This document shows positions 26,382 to 35,318 of a stretch of 64,000 nt of DNA, piece after piece. The number at the start of each line of letters is the position of its first letter. Positions within the stretch are counted from its first letter, which is position 1. Below the pieces are notes generated by a model. The model was not told where the DNA came from. It did not search any database and saw only the letters and a program-made list of their open reading frames with translations. Made by a program: the position numbers and the translations under genes. The DNA comes from Planctomycetota bacterium (lineage in GTDB: Bacteria; Planctomycetota; Phycisphaerae; Phycisphaerales; Phycisphaeraceae): positions 62,001 to 126,000 of the forward strand of contig CP066225.1 in assembly GCA_016350165.1 (NCBI GenBank), given 5' to 3'.

Positions 26382-27338
26382 CTAATCTGAGAGCTTAGAT
26401 AATTTATCGCCTACCCCAAGCTTGCGGCCTTTAGCAAAGTCTTCAACCTTCATGATCTTCGTACCGGCAGCTTGAACTTCCAATAACTGAATCGCCTGCC
26501 CTTCACCGACCACAACTCGGAATCTATCGATCAGTTCACCAATCTGCTTGCCACTTGTGCCGTTTTGCTCACAACGGTCTGATACACGCCTGAGAAACAG
26601 CATATCCTTCTTACCGGTCGCTTTACATTCCCATTGCACACGGCAGCCAGGCCAAGGCGTGAGGCCATGTATGCGGCTTCTGACGGCTTTGGCCGACATC
26701 TCAAAATCAACAGTACCATCTGATTTTTTAAATTTTGGAGCCCTCGTAGCTTGCTCATGATCCTGATGTATGGGTTTTAATGTGTCATTTTGCACATCTT
26801 GCAGAACTTTTGTGACCACACCCGGCCCCAATGCAGCCAATCTATCGTGCAACTCTCCAGCTGTTTCGATTGGATCTATACCCAAGCTATCTGCAGCATA
26901 AACTTCGCCAGCATCCATCCTTTGAGCCAGCCCAATGACGCTAACTCCTGTAACATCATCCCCCTCGATCATTGCCCAGTTGATTGGAGCTGCACCACGA
27001 TACTTGGGAAGTAATGATGAATGGAGATTGACTGCCAATTTACCTAAGTTGCCAATCAATTCGGGGGAAAGCTTTTGGCCGAATGCGATGACCACACTTG
27101 CATCTGCTCTGATAGCACCAACTTGCTCTACAAAATCTTTAGTGTTTACATCATCCGACTTTAGAACTGTTAAGCCCTGCTCGGTTGCCCACGATGCAAT
27201 GGGTGTTGGCGTCATCACACGCTTACGGCCTGCGGGCTTGTCCGGTTGAGTTATAACTGCAGCAATATCATGATCTTCATGAAGTTTTTGCAATGTCGGC
27301 AAACCAAACTCGCCAGCGCCCAGATATATCAACCTCAT
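26382..27338 (-). CDS. fmt: Methionyl-tRNA formyltransferase
   Basis: Fmt formylates initiator Met-tRNA with 10-formyl-THF. The 318-residue frame starts MRLIYLGAGEFGLPTL, with the catalytic VNLHSSLLPKYRGAAPINWAMI segment near residues 103-125 (family signature SLLPKYRGAAPI) and a C-terminal OB-like domain. It follows def 112 bases downstream of that gene on the same strand, the classic def-fmt pair. ATG 27338 has AGGTAGG about 9 bases upstream. Confidence 0.96.
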   Translation of the reverse strand: MRLIYLGAGEFGLPTLQKLHEDHDIAAVITQPDKPAGRKRVMTPTPIASWATEQGLTVLKSDDVNTKDFVEQVGAIRADASVVIAFGQKLSPELIGNLGKLAVNLHSSLLPKYRGAAPINWAMIEGDDVTGVSVIGLAQRMDAGEVYAADSLGIDPIETAGELHDRLAALGPGVVTKVLQDVQNDTLKPIHQDHEQATRAPKFKKSDGTVDFEMSAKAVRSRIHGLTPWPGCRVQWECKATGKKDMLFLRRVSDRCEQNGTSGKQIGELIDRFRVVVGEGQAIQLLEVQAAGTKIMKVEDFAKGRKLGVGDKLSKLSD

Positions 27339-27450
27339 CGTATAAACCTACCTGTTCTAATTTGCCGAACTTTTCACGTAACAAGTTTTTGCCCCTTAAT
27401 TTACAGTATATTTTTTACATACCATATTAAAAGGCCAACGCGCCATATTG

Positions 27451-27969
27451 CTATTTAGTGAACTGTTCCAATTCTTTGATTAACTTACGATTAGCCATCT
27501 TGTCCATCATTTTCATCTTATCGATGATTAGAATGCCATCCAGATGATCGTATTCATGCTGCCAAACTCGTGCTGGGAAATCATCTGAAATCACCGCAAA
27601 AGCTTTGCCTTTTTCATCAACTGCTTCAACCTTAATACCGATCGGGCGATTTACTTCACCTCGAATGTCTGGCAAGCTTAAACATCCCTCCTCCATCCAT
27701 TCCATTTCTTTTGTCGCATCAGACAGTACCGGGTTAATGAATACCATATCGTCGCCTGGCTCTGTAGTCGGGTTACACACGAACATTCGCCAGTTCAATC
27801 CGACCTGTGGGGCAGCCAATCCGACTCCTCGATTCTCATGCATCATCTCTATCATCCGCTTGGCAACCTCACGGACGTGGTCATCAATCACCTCGACAGA
27901 CTTCGCTCGCTCCCTGAGAATTGGGGCGGGATAGTTCACAATCTTCAATTTGGATGGTTCGACACTCAT
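27451..27969 (-). CDS. def: Peptide deformylase
   Basis: Def removes the N-formyl group from nascent proteins. The three metal-site motifs are present: GVGLAAPQVG near residue 52, EGCLSLP near 98 and QHEYDHLDGIL near 140. I choose ATG 27969 (172 residues, the usual length); a TTG 31 codons upstream would add sequence unlike the family. The gene is divergent from the HU/IHF gene, separated by a 217-base region that should hold both promoters, and is followed by fmt. Confidence 0.95.
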   Translation of the reverse strand: MSVEPSKLKIVNYPAPILRERAKSVEVIDDHVREVAKRMIEMMHENRGVGLAAPQVGLNWRMFVCNPTTEPGDDMVFINPVLSDATKEMEWMEEGCLSLPDIRGEVNRPIGIKVEAVDEKGKAFAVISDDFPARVWQHEYDHLDGILIIDKMKMMDKMANRKLIKELEQFTK

Positions 27970-28186
27970 GTCCACGATGTTAGAATGAACGCTCTGTGAC
28001 GGCAAGCAGAGAAGTAAATCTTCACCAATACAGGATTTGGGGCTTGACCCGGCCTTGGACAATTGGCATACTGCTATTAGAATTCAGGGTGGTCATTGGG
28101 AGAATGGGTCCGGCGGAAACCTGTCTTCGGGGCCGAGTACGCGTGTGAACCCTGCAAATTGTAACGCAGATTGAGAGGCTAGAGTC

Positions 28187-28522
28187 ATGGCCAGAACTGT
28201 AACAAAAAAAGAACTGGTAGATCGTATCGCTGACGCTACAGGTCAGAAACGCGTTGTCGTTAAGAGAATTGTTCAGACATTCCTCGATAACATCACAATC
28301 GAGCTGGGCAAAGGCAATCGCTTGGAATTCCGTGACTTCGGTGTTTTTGAAGTCAAACAACGCCAGGCACGCATGGCACAGAATCCTAAAACTCTTGAAA
28401 GAGTTGAAGTGCCACCTAAACGCACCGTGAAATTCAAAGTAGGACGCGTCATGAAACAGGTCCTCTCTGGTGAAATCTCAGAGAGCGAGTACATCAGCAA
28501 TATTGATGATCTCGACGCCTAA
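28187..28522 (+). CDS. HU/IHF-family DNA-binding protein
   Basis: A 111-residue nucleoid protein. The helical start MARTVTKKELVDRIADATG, the IVQTFLDNITIELGKGNRLEFRDFGVFEVKQR core and the RMAQNPKT beta-arm tip (with the Pro that intercalates DNA) match HU/IHF. It has a short basic then acidic C-terminal extension (SESEYISNIDDLDA). GAGAGG precedes ATG 28187. It is monocistronic, with its own terminator. Confidence 0.95.
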   Translation: MARTVTKKELVDRIADATGQKRVVVKRIVQTFLDNITIELGKGNRLEFRDFGVFEVKQRQARMAQNPKTLERVEVPPKRTVKFKVGRVMKQVLSGEISESEYISNIDDLDA

Positions 28523-28584
28523 TGATTGATTGCACTACAGCATTTGCTGTACATGCGCTAAATCATTACTAACAAGCATATTAC

Positions 28585-28609
28585 AACCCGTTTTTTAGCG
28601 GGTTTTTTT
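28585..28609 (+). terminator. Intrinsic terminator after the HU/IHF gene
   Basis: A 6-bp stem AACCCG / CGGGTT with an 8-base T-rich loop is followed by T6. It lies about 63 bases after the stop. Confidence 0.85.
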
Positions 28610-28725
28610 ATGTTTACACCAACAAATCTTCATTTTTATACGTATCAAAGCTCTGCAGGCCGTTTACCCGCCTGAACGCTTTGTGAGTTATACTGGACCC
28701 ATCAAAGCTCAATCACTCAAACTTG

Positions 28726-29991
28726 ATGAACAACATGCCTATACAAACAGAATCTAAGTTCAGACAAGAACTCAAGTTGGAGCTTGAGCATCGAGATCAA
28801 TTTTCAATGCGCCGCCAACTTCGCGTGATCAAAGGTAATGCGCGGATTATCGAATATGAAGGCAAATCATACATCAACCTCGCCAGCAACGATTACCTAG
28901 GACTGAGCAATCACCCACACATCAAAGAAGCAGCAATCAATGCCATCATCAAACATGGCACTGGAGCCGGCGCCAGCAAAATAGTAATCGGGCATCAAGA
29001 TATCCATCATCATGTGGAGAAACAATTTGCAGCATTCAAAGGCGCTGAATCTGCTCTACTTTTGCCCACAGGCTATGCAGCCAATTTAGCGGTACTGACT
29101 TCATTGGCTGCACCCGGCGATTTAATCTGTCTGGATAAATTGTCACATACCAGCCTGATTGATGCTGCAAAAACCAGTGGGGCGACTGTTAGAACTTTTC
29201 CTCATCTCCAAACAGCCAAATTACGCAAGCTTCTCCAAAGACACTCAGACGCTTCCTGTTGTATATCAAGCACCAATCCCTCAGATACCCCGAAAACCTA
29301 CTACACACCCCTAAACAGGCCTCCACGCCGCTTTATCGTCGCTGACAGCGTATTCTCAATGGATGGCGATGTCGCTCAACTACCTGAACTAGTAAGCATT
29401 GCAAAAGAATATGATGCAATCCTCATCATCGATGAAGCCCACGGGACGGGTCTGATGGGTAAAAATGGCTCCGGACTGTGTGAATCCCAAAATGTTAAAG
29501 GCCAAGTCGATGTCATTATCAGCACAGCAAGTAAAGCGCTTGGTAGCCTAGGTGGCATTGTCACTGCTGATCGTATAATCATCGATACGATCCTAAATCA
29601 CGGCAAAACAATCATTTATACAACTTCGATCCCCCCTGCTCAAGCTGCAGCTATTGGAGCAGCTATTGAAGTTATTCAGAACGATGAACATCGCCGACAT
29701 TACCTACAGCAGATTTCCCTCAAATTTCGACACGCACTATTAAATATGGGTTGGCAACTACCTGACTTAATCTCTGAAGACGAAATTACGCCAATTTTCC
29801 CACTCATTCTCGGATCACCCGAAAAAGCTATTAAAGCATACGAACTACTCAAAAAATCTGGCTTCTTAGCTTTCGCCAGCCGATATCCAGCCGTTCCTAG
29901 AGGTGAGGACCGAGTTCGAATCAGTCTCCGGGCTGATCTAGCCGAAAATGATCTGGATAAATTGATCACAGCCATCAACTCTCTGAATTAA
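28726..29991 (+). CDS. bioF: 8-amino-7-oxononanoate synthase or related alpha-oxoamine synthase
   Basis: A fold-type I PLP enzyme of the alpha-oxoamine synthase family; the likeliest activity is AONS, the first committed step of biotin ring assembly. The 421-residue frame has YINLASNDYLGLSNHP, GTGAGASKIVIG, DSVFSMDGDVA near 205-215, the DEAHGTG Asp motif, and the PLP lysine in STASKALGSLGG near residue 269. It stands alone without other bio genes, so glycine C-acetyltransferase cannot be excluded. Its start is uncertain: ATG 28726 or 28735, with no strong ribosome binding site. Confidence 0.82.
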   Translation: MNNMPIQTESKFRQELKLELEHRDQFSMRRQLRVIKGNARIIEYEGKSYINLASNDYLGLSNHPHIKEAAINAIIKHGTGAGASKIVIGHQDIHHHVEKQFAAFKGAESALLLPTGYAANLAVLTSLAAPGDLICLDKLSHTSLIDAAKTSGATVRTFPHLQTAKLRKLLQRHSDASCCISSTNPSDTPKTYYTPLNRPPRRFIVADSVFSMDGDVAQLPELVSIAKEYDAILIIDEAHGTGLMGKNGSGLCESQNVKGQVDVIISTASKALGSLGGIVTADRIIIDTILNHGKTIIYTTSIPPAQAAAIGAAIEVIQNDEHRRHYLQQISLKFRHALLNMGWQLPDLISEDEITPIFPLILGSPEKAIKAYELLKKSGFLAFASRYPAVPRGEDRVRISLRADLAENDLDKLITAINSLN

Positions 29992-30310
29992 CCTCTAATT
30001 CAGCTTTAATCATTAATTTGTAATCACTTACACACTTGATATTTGGGCCAAGTACCAAAATTCCACTTGTCAGTACATCACTAATTTTTAGAAATTAACA
30101 TATTTATTTAATCCTAACCTTGTTATATCACGATTCTTTGATATATTGATATGCGTAGATATTGAGGATTCCTTAAAATGTGTTTACATCTTTCACACAT
30201 TTGGTTTGAAGCATGAATAGCAACCAACCAATACCCAGCACTCGGAGATGCCTGTGCCATACGGATGTGAATACAAGCAGGATTAATTGACTGCGGAAAG
30301 GAAATCGACG
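29992..30310. other. AT-rich promoter region of the sulfur operon
   Basis: This 319-base spacer is AT-rich around 30070-30180 and contains repeated GATAT/ATATC elements near 30124-30161 that could be an ArsR-type operator, but no clean inverted repeat is visible. No gene is seen in it. The ArsR gene is preceded by AAAGGAAA at about 30296. Confidence 0.4.
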
Positions 30311-30631
30311 ATGCCCGAGCAAGCAACCAAACACGATGATCTTGAAATGAAAGTACTGGAAATGGCTGCAGATGTTCTCAAAGTCCTCGCCCATCCTTAC
30401 AGACTAAAGATTGTCGAACTTCTGACTGAAAATCGTCACAGTGTCGGTGACCTTGCTGAGCGTCTCGATCTTGCCCCCAATGCAGTGAGCCAACACCTAA
30501 ATCAGATGAAAGCTCATGGCATTCTCGACGTTGTTCGTGTTGGTCGTACAGCTTATTACCACGTAACCAATCCAAATGCATCCAACGTCATCAAATGCAT
30601 CAAACAACACGGCTGCGGCAGACAAGGCTAA
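30311..30631 (+). CDS. ArsR-family transcriptional regulator
   Basis: A 106-residue winged-helix repressor. The helix-turn-helix reads HSVGDLAERLDLAPNAVSQHLNQMK at about residues 45-69, followed by the wing VVRVGRTAYYHV. The only Cys residues are a C-terminal pair (IKCIKQHGCG), which might sense persulfide or a thiophilic metal. ATG 30311 is chosen over an upstream TTG because of the AAAGGA site. It precedes the CoA-disulfide reductase and rhodanese genes and probably autoregulates this operon in response to reactive sulfur; that ligand is inference. Confidence 0.88.
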   Translation: MPEQATKHDDLEMKVLEMAADVLKVLAHPYRLKIVELLTENRHSVGDLAERLDLAPNAVSQHLNQMKAHGILDVVRVGRTAYYHVTNPNASNVIKCIKQHGCGRQG

Positions 30632-30751
30632 CCCCCGCTTTCATCACAAACACGCACACTACCTGCTCAATATGCCAAATCTATATTGATTGTTGTTATA
30701 TCTACTGTCTCATTAGTTATCGACAATACACTCAGACATGAGGACAGAAAA

Positions 30752-32455
30752 ATGACAAACCGGGAACAAAATACAAAACGTATCGTCGTCATCGGCGGAG
30801 TAGCAGGTGGAGCAAGTGCTGCAACTCGCGCACGACGCATGAATGAACATGCTGAAATTATTCTGCTTGAAAAAGATGGATATGTCAGCTTTGCCAACTG
30901 CGGATTACCGTATTACATCGGTGGCGAAATTACTGACCGCGAAAAACTATTAGTTGCCAAACCCGAGTTACTTATAAACCGCTACAACATTGATGTGCGA
31001 ATTTACAATAAAGCAACTGCTATCGACAAGAACAATAAACAAATCACTGTTGAGAACACACAAGACGGTAACACATACACTCTGCAATACGACCAATTGA
31101 TTCTTTCCCCCGGCGCACGCCCAATCGTGCCTCCAATCGATGGCGTGAAAACTGGTAATGTTTATACACTACGCAATGTAGAAGATACTGACCAAATCAA
31201 AACATACTTAGACCTCAACCCTAACATCAAACATATCACCGTTGTCGGGGCGGGCTTCATCGGCCTGGAAATGGTTGAGCAATTACACCATCTGGGTATT
31301 CAGGTTTCATTGATTGAACTTCAAAATCAAGTTCTCCCATTACTTGACCCAGACATGGCAATTATGCTTGAAGATGAGTTAGTCAAAAATAATATTGAAG
31401 TTATCACAGGCGATGGTTTACGATCAATCTACAATACGGATGACAAAGTAAGTAGCGTCACTTTAACAAGTGGTAAGTCAATTGATACTGACATGGTTTT
31501 GCTAGGCATCGGTGTTACCCCTAACAATGAGTTAGCTGCTGACGCAGACATTGCCATTGGCGAAAGAGGTGGTATTAAAACTGATATAGCACATCGAACA
31601 TCCGACAGAAGTATCTACGCTGTTGGCGATGTTGCTGAGTATATTTATGGACCAACAGGTCAGTCCATGCGTGTTCCACTCGCAGGACCAGCCAATCGAG
31701 CAGGCCGTATAGCAGGCACCTATGCTGCAGCCAACGGACATTCACCTGCATTGGAAATGTCCCCTGTTCTTGGCACAAGCGCCGTTCGTCTTTTCAATCA
31801 AAGTGCAGCAATGACTGGCATGAGCTTAAAGATGGCGAAAAATCTTGACCAACATGTCAGTAGCGTCACGGTCACAGCTAATGACCATGTAGGTTACTAT
31901 CCCGGTGCAACGCCAATCACATTAAAACTTGTATATATCAAGGACAGTGGCAAAATTCTCGGCGCACAGGCCATCGGCCACAAAGGCGTCGACAAGCGCA
32001 TTGATGTGATTGCGACACTAATGCATATGAAAGGCACTGTACGCGACATGATCGGCCTTGACCTTGTATACGCACCACCTTTTGGCGCAGCAAAAGATAT
32101 AGTTCACCAGGCAGGCTTCGCTGCAACAAACGAATTAGACAATCTGATTAACGTTATTCAACCAAATGAAATAACTGACGACATGCAAGTATTAGATGTT
32201 CGTACGATGCCTGAACGTCAAACTACAGCAATACCGAACTCAGTTCACATTCCAGTCGACAATCTTCGTGAGCATTTAGATGATCTTGATAACACGAAAA
32301 CAACAGCAGTTGTCTGTGGAAGTGGACTACGTAGTTACATTGCTGCACGAATCCTCATGCAACGTGGATTCGTTAATGTACTCAATGTAAGTGGTGGTAT
32401 GTCCTCATGGATACGTCACCAAAAAGCATCACGCACCCAAACAATCGTCTCTTAA
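30752..32455 (+). CDS. CoA-disulfide/polysulfide reductase fused to rhodanese
   Basis: An FAD flavoprotein of the CoADR-RHD family, 567 residues. It contains the FAD-binding VVIGGVAGGASAATRARR, the active Cys50 in SFANCGLPYYIGG, the NAD(P) motif ITVVGAGFIGLEM near 165, and a C-terminal rhodanese domain with active Cys522 in VVCGSGLRSYIA. Such enzymes reduce CoA persulfides or polysulfides with NAD(P)H. ATG 30752 has GAGGA upstream; the in-frame TTG at 30686 does not. It sits between the ArsR gene and a second rhodanese. Confidence 0.9.
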   Translation: MTNREQNTKRIVVIGGVAGGASAATRARRMNEHAEIILLEKDGYVSFANCGLPYYIGGEITDREKLLVAKPELLINRYNIDVRIYNKATAIDKNNKQITVENTQDGNTYTLQYDQLILSPGARPIVPPIDGVKTGNVYTLRNVEDTDQIKTYLDLNPNIKHITVVGAGFIGLEMVEQLHHLGIQVSLIELQNQVLPLLDPDMAIMLEDELVKNNIEVITGDGLRSIYNTDDKVSSVTLTSGKSIDTDMVLLGIGVTPNNELAADADIAIGERGGIKTDIAHRTSDRSIYAVGDVAEYIYGPTGQSMRVPLAGPANRAGRIAGTYAAANGHSPALEMSPVLGTSAVRLFNQSAAMTGMSLKMAKNLDQHVSSVTVTANDHVGYYPGATPITLKLVYIKDSGKILGAQAIGHKGVDKRIDVIATLMHMKGTVRDMIGLDLVYAPPFGAAKDIVHQAGFAATNELDNLINVIQPNEITDDMQVLDVRTMPERQTTAIPNSVHIPVDNLREHLDDLDNTKTTAVVCGSGLRSYIAARILMQRGFVNVLNVSGGMSSWIRHQKASRTQTIVS

Positions 32456-32536
32456 ACAATTACACATGATCAGATAACGGGAGTCTGTCTGATCACTTAT
32501 TTACAAAACGCGAGAACCATCTGGGAGTTATTCAAG

Positions 32537-33106
32537 ATGAACAACACAATTATAAACCCAGCAGATTGCTATCAACATATTTCCGAATCACCAAACAACT
32601 GCCACCTAATTGATGTGCGCACACCCGGCGAATTCGAACAAATACATGCAACACAAGCTAAACTGTTTCCATTAGATTCTTTACAGCCAAACCAAGTGCT
32701 TGATGAAATTAAACATAAGCCAGGTGATACTCTTTACATCCTATGTCATTCAGGCGCACGCGCCCAGAAAGCACAAAGTAAGTTCAAATCTGCTGGGCAT
32801 GAAAATGTGATCGTTGTCGATGGAGGTACACAAGCTTGGGATACAGCCAATTTGCCTGTTATTAAAAGTGAACGCAAAGTAATTTCATTACAGCGTCAAG
32901 TACAGATATCAGCAGGCGTACTAATTACACTCGGCGTCATTCTAAGCCTCATTCACCCACTATTCATTGCAATCAGCGCATTCGTAGGTTGCGGTTTAAT
33001 TTTCGCAGGTCTTACCAATACTTGTGGCATGGCAATTTTATTAGCCAAAATGCCGTGGAATAAGCCAAAAAGTCCAGTAAAAAACTGTGCTTGTAGCATC
33101 AACTAA
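32537..33106 (+). CDS. Membrane-anchored rhodanese (YgaP-like, DUF2892)
   Basis: This 189-residue protein has an N-terminal rhodanese domain (HLIDVRTPGEFEQIH; active Cys in LYILCHSGARAQKA near residue 75) and a C-terminal two-helix membrane part (SAGVLITLGVILSLIHP and AISAFVGCGLIFAGLTNTCGMA), the YgaP arrangement. It probably accepts or delivers sulfane sulfur at the membrane. The last residues hold a further CAC pair. GGGAG precedes ATG 32537. It is the third gene of the ArsR-led operon and ends at a terminator. Confidence 0.88.
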   Translation: MNNTIINPADCYQHISESPNNCHLIDVRTPGEFEQIHATQAKLFPLDSLQPNQVLDEIKHKPGDTLYILCHSGARAQKAQSKFKSAGHENVIVVDGGTQAWDTANLPVIKSERKVISLQRQVQISAGVLITLGVILSLIHPLFIAISAFVGCGLIFAGLTNTCGMAILLAKMPWNKPKSPVKNCACSIN

Positions 33107-33132
33107 TACGCTATCTACAGCACCAATTAAAA

Positions 33133-33164
33133 AAGCTCAGAGATATAACTCTGAGCTTTTGTTT
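33133..33164 (+). terminator. Bidirectional terminator between rhodanese and mrp
   Basis: A perfect 10-bp stem AAGCTCAGAG / CTCTGAGCTT with a 6-base AT loop has T4-G-T4 on the right and A6 on the left, so it can end both the sulfur operon and the convergent mrp gene. Confidence 0.9.
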
Positions 33165-33178
33165 TATACTCATTATGT

Positions 33179-34321
33179 CTAGCTAATACTTATCGATGGC
33201 ATCCAATCATCTGGGCCACTCAAAGCTACTTGATTTTTCAATTGCTTTGCGACATTCATCAATTCCGACTCTAATTTTCCTTCATCAAAGTTCGCCGATG
33301 GATTACCAGCATCAGAATTTTTCCTCAGGTTCATGTTGATCGGAATCGAACCAAGGAACGGCACCGCATTCGCTTGTGCCATCATTTCTGCACCACCACG
33401 ACCAAAAATGTCGTACTCAACACCATCATCACCAATAAAGTATGACATATTCTCAACAACACCAAGAATGTTGATGTCTAGTTGCTGGAACATCTTCAGC
33501 GCACGAACAGCATCATCCTGCGCAACCTTTTGAGGAGTACAAACAACAACCGCACCAGCCAAAGGCAATAACTGTGACAATGTCAGCGGCACATCACCTG
33601 TTCCCGGAGGCAAATCGATAATTAAGTAATCCAGATCACCCCAATCTGTTTGTGTAGCCAATTGCTTGAATGCACCATGAGCCATCGGCCCACGCCAAAT
33701 CAATGGTTTATCATCCTCCACCAACGCACCAATCGTTGTGATCTTCACCCCATGAACTTCAAACGGCACAATCATCTGACCAACCGTTTTTAATTCCAAT
33801 TTATCTGTGCCCAACATCGTTGGCAGCGACGGACCATAGATGTCACCATCCATAATGCCAACCTTCTTACCACTTTTCGCAAGCGCAACTGCAAGATTAA
33901 CAGAGACTGTCGACTTACCAACTCCACCCTTACCAGCACCCACAGCAATCACATGCTTAACGCTCGGCAGCGGATTCGAAGCTCTCGCAATATCCTGCGG
34001 TGTTTGCTCTGCTTCTTCTGCTACTTGTTGTCTCACATCCCCTTTACTCTGGTCTGCAGCAGCCTGCTCAGTAGCCGTGAGTCGATACGCAAAACTTACA
34101 TTGACCTTCTGCAGTTCTAAGGATTGCAACGCCTCTAAAATTCGCTCTTTTAGCAAATTCTGAATCGAAGCTGCTGATTTCGGTATCGTTAAAGTAATAT
34201 CAGCCAAACCGTCACAATATGCGACATTCGTGACCATATTCAACGTCACAATATCACGATGCAATTCAGGGTCCTCGACCTTCTTCAACTGCTCAATAAT
34301 CTGCTCTTTGGAGATTGACAT
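33179..34321 (-). CDS. mrp: Mrp/ApbC-family Fe-S cluster carrier ATPase
   Basis: A P-loop scaffold or carrier for Fe-S clusters, 380 residues from ATG 34321 (AGGAG 7 bases upstream). It has an N-terminal MIP18/DUF59 domain (VEDPELHRDIVTLNMV), a linker, and the deviant Walker A GAGKGGVGKST near 128, followed by MDGDIYGPSLPTMLG and LPPGTGDVPLTLSQ. In many Mrp proteins a CxxC follows ENMSYF and binds the cluster; here that segment reads ENMSYFIGDDGVEYDIFG and has no Cys. A similar loss is known in some lineages. It converges on the sulfur operon. Confidence 0.92.
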   Translation of the reverse strand: MSISKEQIIEQLKKVEDPELHRDIVTLNMVTNVAYCDGLADITLTIPKSAASIQNLLKERILEALQSLELQKVNVSFAYRLTATEQAAADQSKGDVRQQVAEEAEQTPQDIARASNPLPSVKHVIAVGAGKGGVGKSTVSVNLAVALAKSGKKVGIMDGDIYGPSLPTMLGTDKLELKTVGQMIVPFEVHGVKITTIGALVEDDKPLIWRGPMAHGAFKQLATQTDWGDLDYLIIDLPPGTGDVPLTLSQLLPLAGAVVVCTPQKVAQDDAVRALKMFQQLDINILGVVENMSYFIGDDGVEYDIFGRGGAEMMAQANAVPFLGSIPINMNLRKNSDAGNPSANFDEGKLESELMNVAKQLKNQVALSGPDDWMPSISIS

Positions 34322-34562
34322 TCTTATGCTCCTGGCCTGTTTCAGCCTATTCCTCCACCCGATAACAACATAAAGAATCAATTTTACCCCAAAATTCCAC
34401 CTCATGCCCCTCTTCCCCCTACTTTATGGAAATTTGCTCATTCCTTGCAATATCACGTAATTCCGAGCGTTATTCGAATGGAAATAGTAATTCCAGTCGC
34501 TCAAGCACAACGTCTGTCATGAACCGATAAATCGAGCGACCATAAACAAAGGAATTTACACG

Positions 34563-35159
34563 ATGCAATTCAGCAAAATCGCACTTGCAGCAGCAATCGT
34601 ACTCACCGGTTCACTTTGCATAAGCAGTGCATTCGCAAATGAAGCACGCCCACGCAAAGAAAAACAAAAAACCCAACAACGCCAAGTTGACCGTGAAGCA
34701 CGCCAGCAAGACGGCTCACAAAAGGAAATGCACGATAAGCATGGCAACAAGCGTGGCAATGTCAGAAAGATCATCTTCAAAGACATCGAACTGACCGCAG
34801 ACCAGAAAGAACAAATTAAGGAAATTCATCAGGAAGCTACTGCCGAGCGAAAAGAGTGGAACGAAGAAAATCGGGATAAGCTCGATTCACTGAAAGAAAA
34901 ATTACGTGATGCTCGAAAAGCTGGCGACAAAGAAGAAGCAGCAAAGATCCACAAGGAAATCAAAACCCTCATGGAAACCGGCCCACGCAGAAGTGAAACC
35001 TTTGAAGCGGTTAAAAATGTTCTCACAGCTGACCAAGTTGAGCAATTCGAAAAGAACATTGAAAAATTGCGAGAAAACAAACCAAAGCACAAAGGTGATA
35101 AAGCTCAAAAGAGACATCGTGGCAACAAAGAAGAAGGCAAACGCGGAAATCGTAACTAA
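34563..35159 (+). CDS. Spy/CpxP-like LTxxQ periplasmic protein
   Basis: A 198-residue secreted protein. The signal peptide KIALAAAIVLTGSLCISSAFA is cut near residue 21-23. It has two LTADQ motifs (about residues 77 and 158) in a charged helical body, the pattern of Spy/CpxP envelope chaperones, and a basic Lys/Arg/Gly-rich tail (GDKAQKRHRGNKEEGKRG). The start follows AAAGGA. It is divergent from mrp, with a related larger paralogue directly downstream. The strong charge suggests binding to surface polymers or misfolded proteins. Confidence 0.8.
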   Translation: MQFSKIALAAAIVLTGSLCISSAFANEARPRKEKQKTQQRQVDREARQQDGSQKEMHDKHGNKRGNVRKIIFKDIELTADQKEQIKEIHQEATAERKEWNEENRDKLDSLKEKLRDARKAGDKEEAAKIHKEIKTLMETGPRRSETFEAVKNVLTADQVEQFEKNIEKLRENKPKHKGDKAQKRHRGNKEEGKRGNRN

Positions 35160-35177
35160 GTAAATTTAATTACCGAT

Positions 35178-35229
35178 ATTGTAGCTGTTTTTGTTACGCT
35201 TATGATAGCCGTGCAAAAGCAGCTACAAT
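35178..35229. repeat. 16-bp inverted repeat between the two Spy-like genes
   Basis: The arms at 35178-35193 and 35214-35229 pair over 16 positions with one G-U-type mismatch (ATTGTAGCTG / CAGCTACAAT outer parts). The loop is 20 bases and no T-run follows. It could act as a transcription attenuator, an RNA stability hairpin or an operator for the second gene. Confidence 0.7.
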
Positions 35230-35318
35230 CGTTTCAATAAAATCAGTGATCTTAGACCACATACCCAATGTTTTTCATGAACCGTAAAACAACGACCATG
35301 AATAAAGGAACTCAAACG

